Assembly (NCBI GenBank): GCA_036985855.1
Contig: BTQL01000010.1
Location: forward strand, 1 to 49,945
Direction: 5' to 3'
Length of the DNA: 49,945 bases
DNA from: B3-G11 sp036985855
Lineage (GTDB): Bacteria; Actinomycetota; Acidimicrobiia; Spongiisociales; UBA5794
The position numbers and the translations under genes are program-made. Below are positions 47,795 to 49,945 of this stretch, piece by piece (position 1 is the stretch's first letter; each line of letters begins with the position of its first letter). The notes under the pieces were generated by a model. That model saw only the letters and a program-made list of their open reading frames with translations, did not search any database and was not told where the DNA came from.

Positions 47795-49741
47795 ATGACG
47801 ATCAGCAAGATTGTTTCGGCAGCCGATGCTGTTTCTGTGATTCGTGACGGCGACGTCGTTGCATCTTCAGGGTGGGGAGGGCATGGAGTGGCCGAAGCCA
47901 TCCTCATCGCGATCGAGCAGCGTTTCCTCAGAGATCATGCGCCAACCAACTTGACACTTGTATGGGCGGGAGGACAGGGCGATAGCGCGGACCGAGGGCT
48001 CAACCATCTCGGACATGAAGCCCTGCTGAAACGGACGATAGGCGGTCACTACGGACTTGTTCCCAAGATCGAGCAGCTGGCGATCGACGAAAAGATCGAG
48101 GCCTACAACCTCCCCGAAGGTGTACTCGTCCACCTCTACCGAAACATCGCCTCAGGGAGTCCCGGTGTGATGTCCACGGTAGGTATCGGCACGTTCGTCG
48201 ACCCGCGTATCGAAGGCGGCAAGGTCAACAAGTCCGCCGTTGAGGACGTGGTCGAGCTCACACGGCGTGGCGATGAAGACTGGCTCTTCTATCAAGGCTT
48301 TCCTGTCGATATAGCGATCATCCGAGGCACTACGGCTGATCCGCTCGGCAACGTCACAACTGAGAAGGAAGCGGTGTCACTCGAGGTTCTGCACCTCGCG
48401 ATGGCTGCCAAAGCAAGTGGTGGTTACGTGATCTGCCAGGTCGAGCGAGTAGCAGAGGCTGGTTCGCTCGACTCTCGGGACGTACGCGTTCCGGGGATCC
48501 TTGTCGATGCCGTCGTGGTCGCGGAGCCAGAGCATCACACGCAATCGTGGAACACGGTCTACAACCCGGCAATGTCTGGGGAATTACGGATCCCGACGCA
48601 ATTGCTCGACCACCTTCCCATCAATGCGCGTACGGTCGTGGCCAGGCGAGCAGCGATGGAGCTCAACGCTGATGACGTCGTCAATGTTGGACTAGGTCTA
48701 CCGGAACTCGTTGGCAGAGTCGCTGGAGAGGAGGATGTTCACGATCTCGTGACCTTCACCATCGACACTGGAGTCATTGGTGGCGTTCCGATGAGCGGTT
48801 TCGACTTTGGCGCAGCCGTCAACCGTGAAGCATTGGTGGACCATGCTTCCTCCTTCGATTTCATCGACGGCGGTGGGTTGAACACTGTCTTCCTCGGCGT
48901 TGCCGAGTGTGATGGTTCGGGGGACGTGAACGTGAGCAGATTCGGAAATCGCCTCGCTGGGTGTGGAGGGGCGATCAATCTGACCCAGCGAACACAGAAC
49001 GTCGTATTCCTCACAACCTTCTCGAGCGGAGGCCTTGAAGTGTCCATAACGGATGGGACGCTGGAGATCGTGACCGAGGGCCGCGTTGGAAAGTTCATCG
49101 AGCGCGTGGGACAGATCACATTTCGTGCGGACGTTGCAAACGCGCGGGGCCAGAACATCATGTACATCACAGAGCGGTGCGTATTCGCGCTCGGACCCAG
49201 GGGGCTCAGCCTCACCGAGGTCGCGCCCGGAGTGGACATCGACCGCGACATCCTGTCTCAGCTGCCATTCGCGCCCACGGTCGAGAATCCACAGGTCATG
49301 GATCTCTCAATCTTCAGATCTGAGAGGATGGACCTACGAAGACGCATGCTGGAGCTGAACATTCGTGATCGACTCACCTACGATCGCGCGCGGAACACCG
49401 TGTTCATGGATTACTCAGGTCTCCACGTCCGAACGCAAGATGACGTCGTTGAGATCCTCGAAGCCGTTGACGCGCTCCTTGGTCCGATCGGCCACCGAGT
49501 GAAGTCCGTGGTCAACTACGACCGTTTCCACCTCGATGAGGTCGTCGTCGACGCATACGCCGACGCCGTCAAGTACGTGCAAGAGACCTACTACCTCGAC
49601 GGCGAGGTCATACGGCACACGACGAACGCATTCACGCGGTTGAAACTCGATCGTGAGCTTGCGAAGCGAGATATTCACACCGTGGCATCTGAGGTCACCG
49701 AAGAACCCGAATCAAGCGAACCTGCGAGACAACCGCACTGA
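47795..49741 (+). CDS. Acyl-CoA:acetate/3-oxoacid CoA-transferase-like protein, Asp at catalytic Glu, C-terminal extension
   Basis: 648 residues. Fused alpha/beta family I CoA transferase of YdiF/propionate-CoA-transferase type: alpha half about 1-270 (SSGWGGHGVAEAI), beta half about 295-525 (NVGLGLPELVG, FIDGGGLNTVFLGVAE, GCGGAINLTQR). The covalent-intermediate Glu, normally in a VEpGxxGG motif, is Asp324 here (FTIDTGVIGGVP). An extra domain of about 120 residues follows (GLHVRTQDDVVEIL, VKSVVNYDRFHLDE), seen in some longer relatives. Possible roles are CoA transfer or, given Asp, acyl-CoA hydrolysis. Confidence 0.87.
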   Translation: MTISKIVSAADAVSVIRDGDVVASSGWGGHGVAEAILIAIEQRFLRDHAPTNLTLVWAGGQGDSADRGLNHLGHEALLKRTIGGHYGLVPKIEQLAIDEKIEAYNLPEGVLVHLYRNIASGSPGVMSTVGIGTFVDPRIEGGKVNKSAVEDVVELTRRGDEDWLFYQGFPVDIAIIRGTTADPLGNVTTEKEAVSLEVLHLAMAAKASGGYVICQVERVAEAGSLDSRDVRVPGILVDAVVVAEPEHHTQSWNTVYNPAMSGELRIPTQLLDHLPINARTVVARRAAMELNADDVVNVGLGLPELVGRVAGEEDVHDLVTFTIDTGVIGGVPMSGFDFGAAVNREALVDHASSFDFIDGGGLNTVFLGVAECDGSGDVNVSRFGNRLAGCGGAINLTQRTQNVVFLTTFSSGGLEVSITDGTLEIVTEGRVGKFIERVGQITFRADVANARGQNIMYITERCVFALGPRGLSLTEVAPGVDIDRDILSQLPFAPTVENPQVMDLSIFRSERMDLRRRMLELNIRDRLTYDRARNTVFMDYSGLHVRTQDDVVEILEAVDALLGPIGHRVKSVVNYDRFHLDEVVVDAYADAVKYVQETYYLDGEVIRHTTNAFTRLKLDRELAKRDIHTVASEVTEEPESSEPARQPH

Positions 49742-49785
49742 GACCCTGGCCTCGGGTGTGCATAGTCCCGCAGGACGGCGTCTTG

Positions 49786-49791
49786 TACACT
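49786..49791 (+). promoter_or_regulatory. -10 element of tRNA-Gly
   Basis: TACACT, 9 nt before the mature 5' end. Confidence 0.5.
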
Positions 49792-49800
49792 TGCTGGCTC

Positions 49801-49871
49801 GCGGGTGTAGTTCAATGGTAGAACATCAGCTTCCCAAGCTGAATACGGGGGTTCGATTCCCCTCACCCGCT
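49801..49871 (+). tRNA. tRNA-Gly (CCC)
   Basis: 71 nt cloverleaf. Acceptor GCGGGTG pairs with CACCCGC; anticodon stem TCAGC/GCTGA encloses the loop TTCCCAA, anticodon CCC; T arm GGGGGTTCGATTCCCCT. CCA is not encoded. It decodes GGG. Nothing further can be called in the 74 nt to the window edge. Confidence 0.95.
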
Positions 49872-49945
49872 CAAAAGAGTGTTTGCTCGAGATATCCGCC
49901 CTTGTCGAGAAGCTGAGTTCCGCCGAGCCGCTTACGCTACCTTTT

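Noticed and set aside
1..49945. CRISPR arrays, IS elements, prophage or integrative-element genes
   Set aside because: No direct repeats with regular unique spacers, no transposase, integrase or phage structural motif was found. The heptamer arrays are too short in unit to be CRISPR.

Overview
The window is a GC-rich (roughly 60 %), densely coding chromosomal segment of an actinobacterium. The evidence is F420-type enzymes (an LLM-class oxidoreductase and a PPOX-class protein), a LytR-CpsA-Psr protein, a PAC2 protein, a CsoR/CopZ pair, a 30-residue bS22-like ribosomal protein and many promoters of leaderless type. A deep-branching class such as Acidimicrobiia fits best, but that is inference. 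There is no IS element, prophage, integrase or CRISPR array. About 50 protein genes and one tRNA can be supported.

Layout. 0-3.8 kb: purine genes purL (3' end), purF and purM, with a zinc-finger rhomboid protease between purL and purF. 3.9-8.1 kb: a duplicated DUF4389 membrane protein, a DUF4349 lipoprotein, a dienoyl-CoA isomerase-like crotonase and a class III aminotransferase with a structured leader. 8.1-14 kb: a small zinc protein, an apolipoprotein N-acyltransferase homologue without its catalytic Cys, an inositol-monophosphatase/amidohydrolase pair, a very probable selenocysteine-containing SelW-like protein whose UGA truncates naive gene calls, and an LCP protein. 14-20 kb (minus strand): class V aminotransferase, PPOX protein, RsgA, cystathionine gamma-synthase/lyase, a discoidin-like lipoprotein and a short cystathionine beta-synthase; the last enzymes suggest transsulfuration. 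20-25.7 kb: an ABC-2 exporter, csoR-copZ and an APC permease fused to two USP-like domains. 25.8-36.8 kb: PAC2, a CopD-like membrane protein, a second class V aminotransferase, bS22, a glutamine-amidotransferase-like hydrolase with an LMW phosphatase, thrB with a CDF transporter, a second ABC-2 exporter, dinB and a secreted SGNH hydrolase. 37-44 kb: a two-repeat secreted protein, then a polysaccharide/signalling block: glycosyltransferase 2, HEAT membrane protein, response regulator and Hpt-REC-REC in one operon with 4-nt overlaps, plus a neighbouring hybrid pseudo-histidine kinase. 44-50 kb: small lipoprotein, acyl-CoA ligase, small membrane protein, LLM oxidoreductase, a long CoA-transferase-like protein with Asp at the catalytic Glu position, and tRNA-Gly(CCC).

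Two genome-wide habits show. First, many genes have a TAnnnT hexamer 6-9 nt before the start codon, so leaderless transcription is probably common; this fixed several starts. Second, intergenic gaps carry degenerate tandem arrays with a strict 7-nt period, one of them about 80 nt long, whose unit changes gradually along the array. The most interesting items are the selenoprotein, the GT2/HEAT/phosphorelay block with its pseudo-kinase, the heptamer arrays, and the two enzymes with altered catalytic residues (Lnt Cys to Ser, CoA transferase Glu to Asp).
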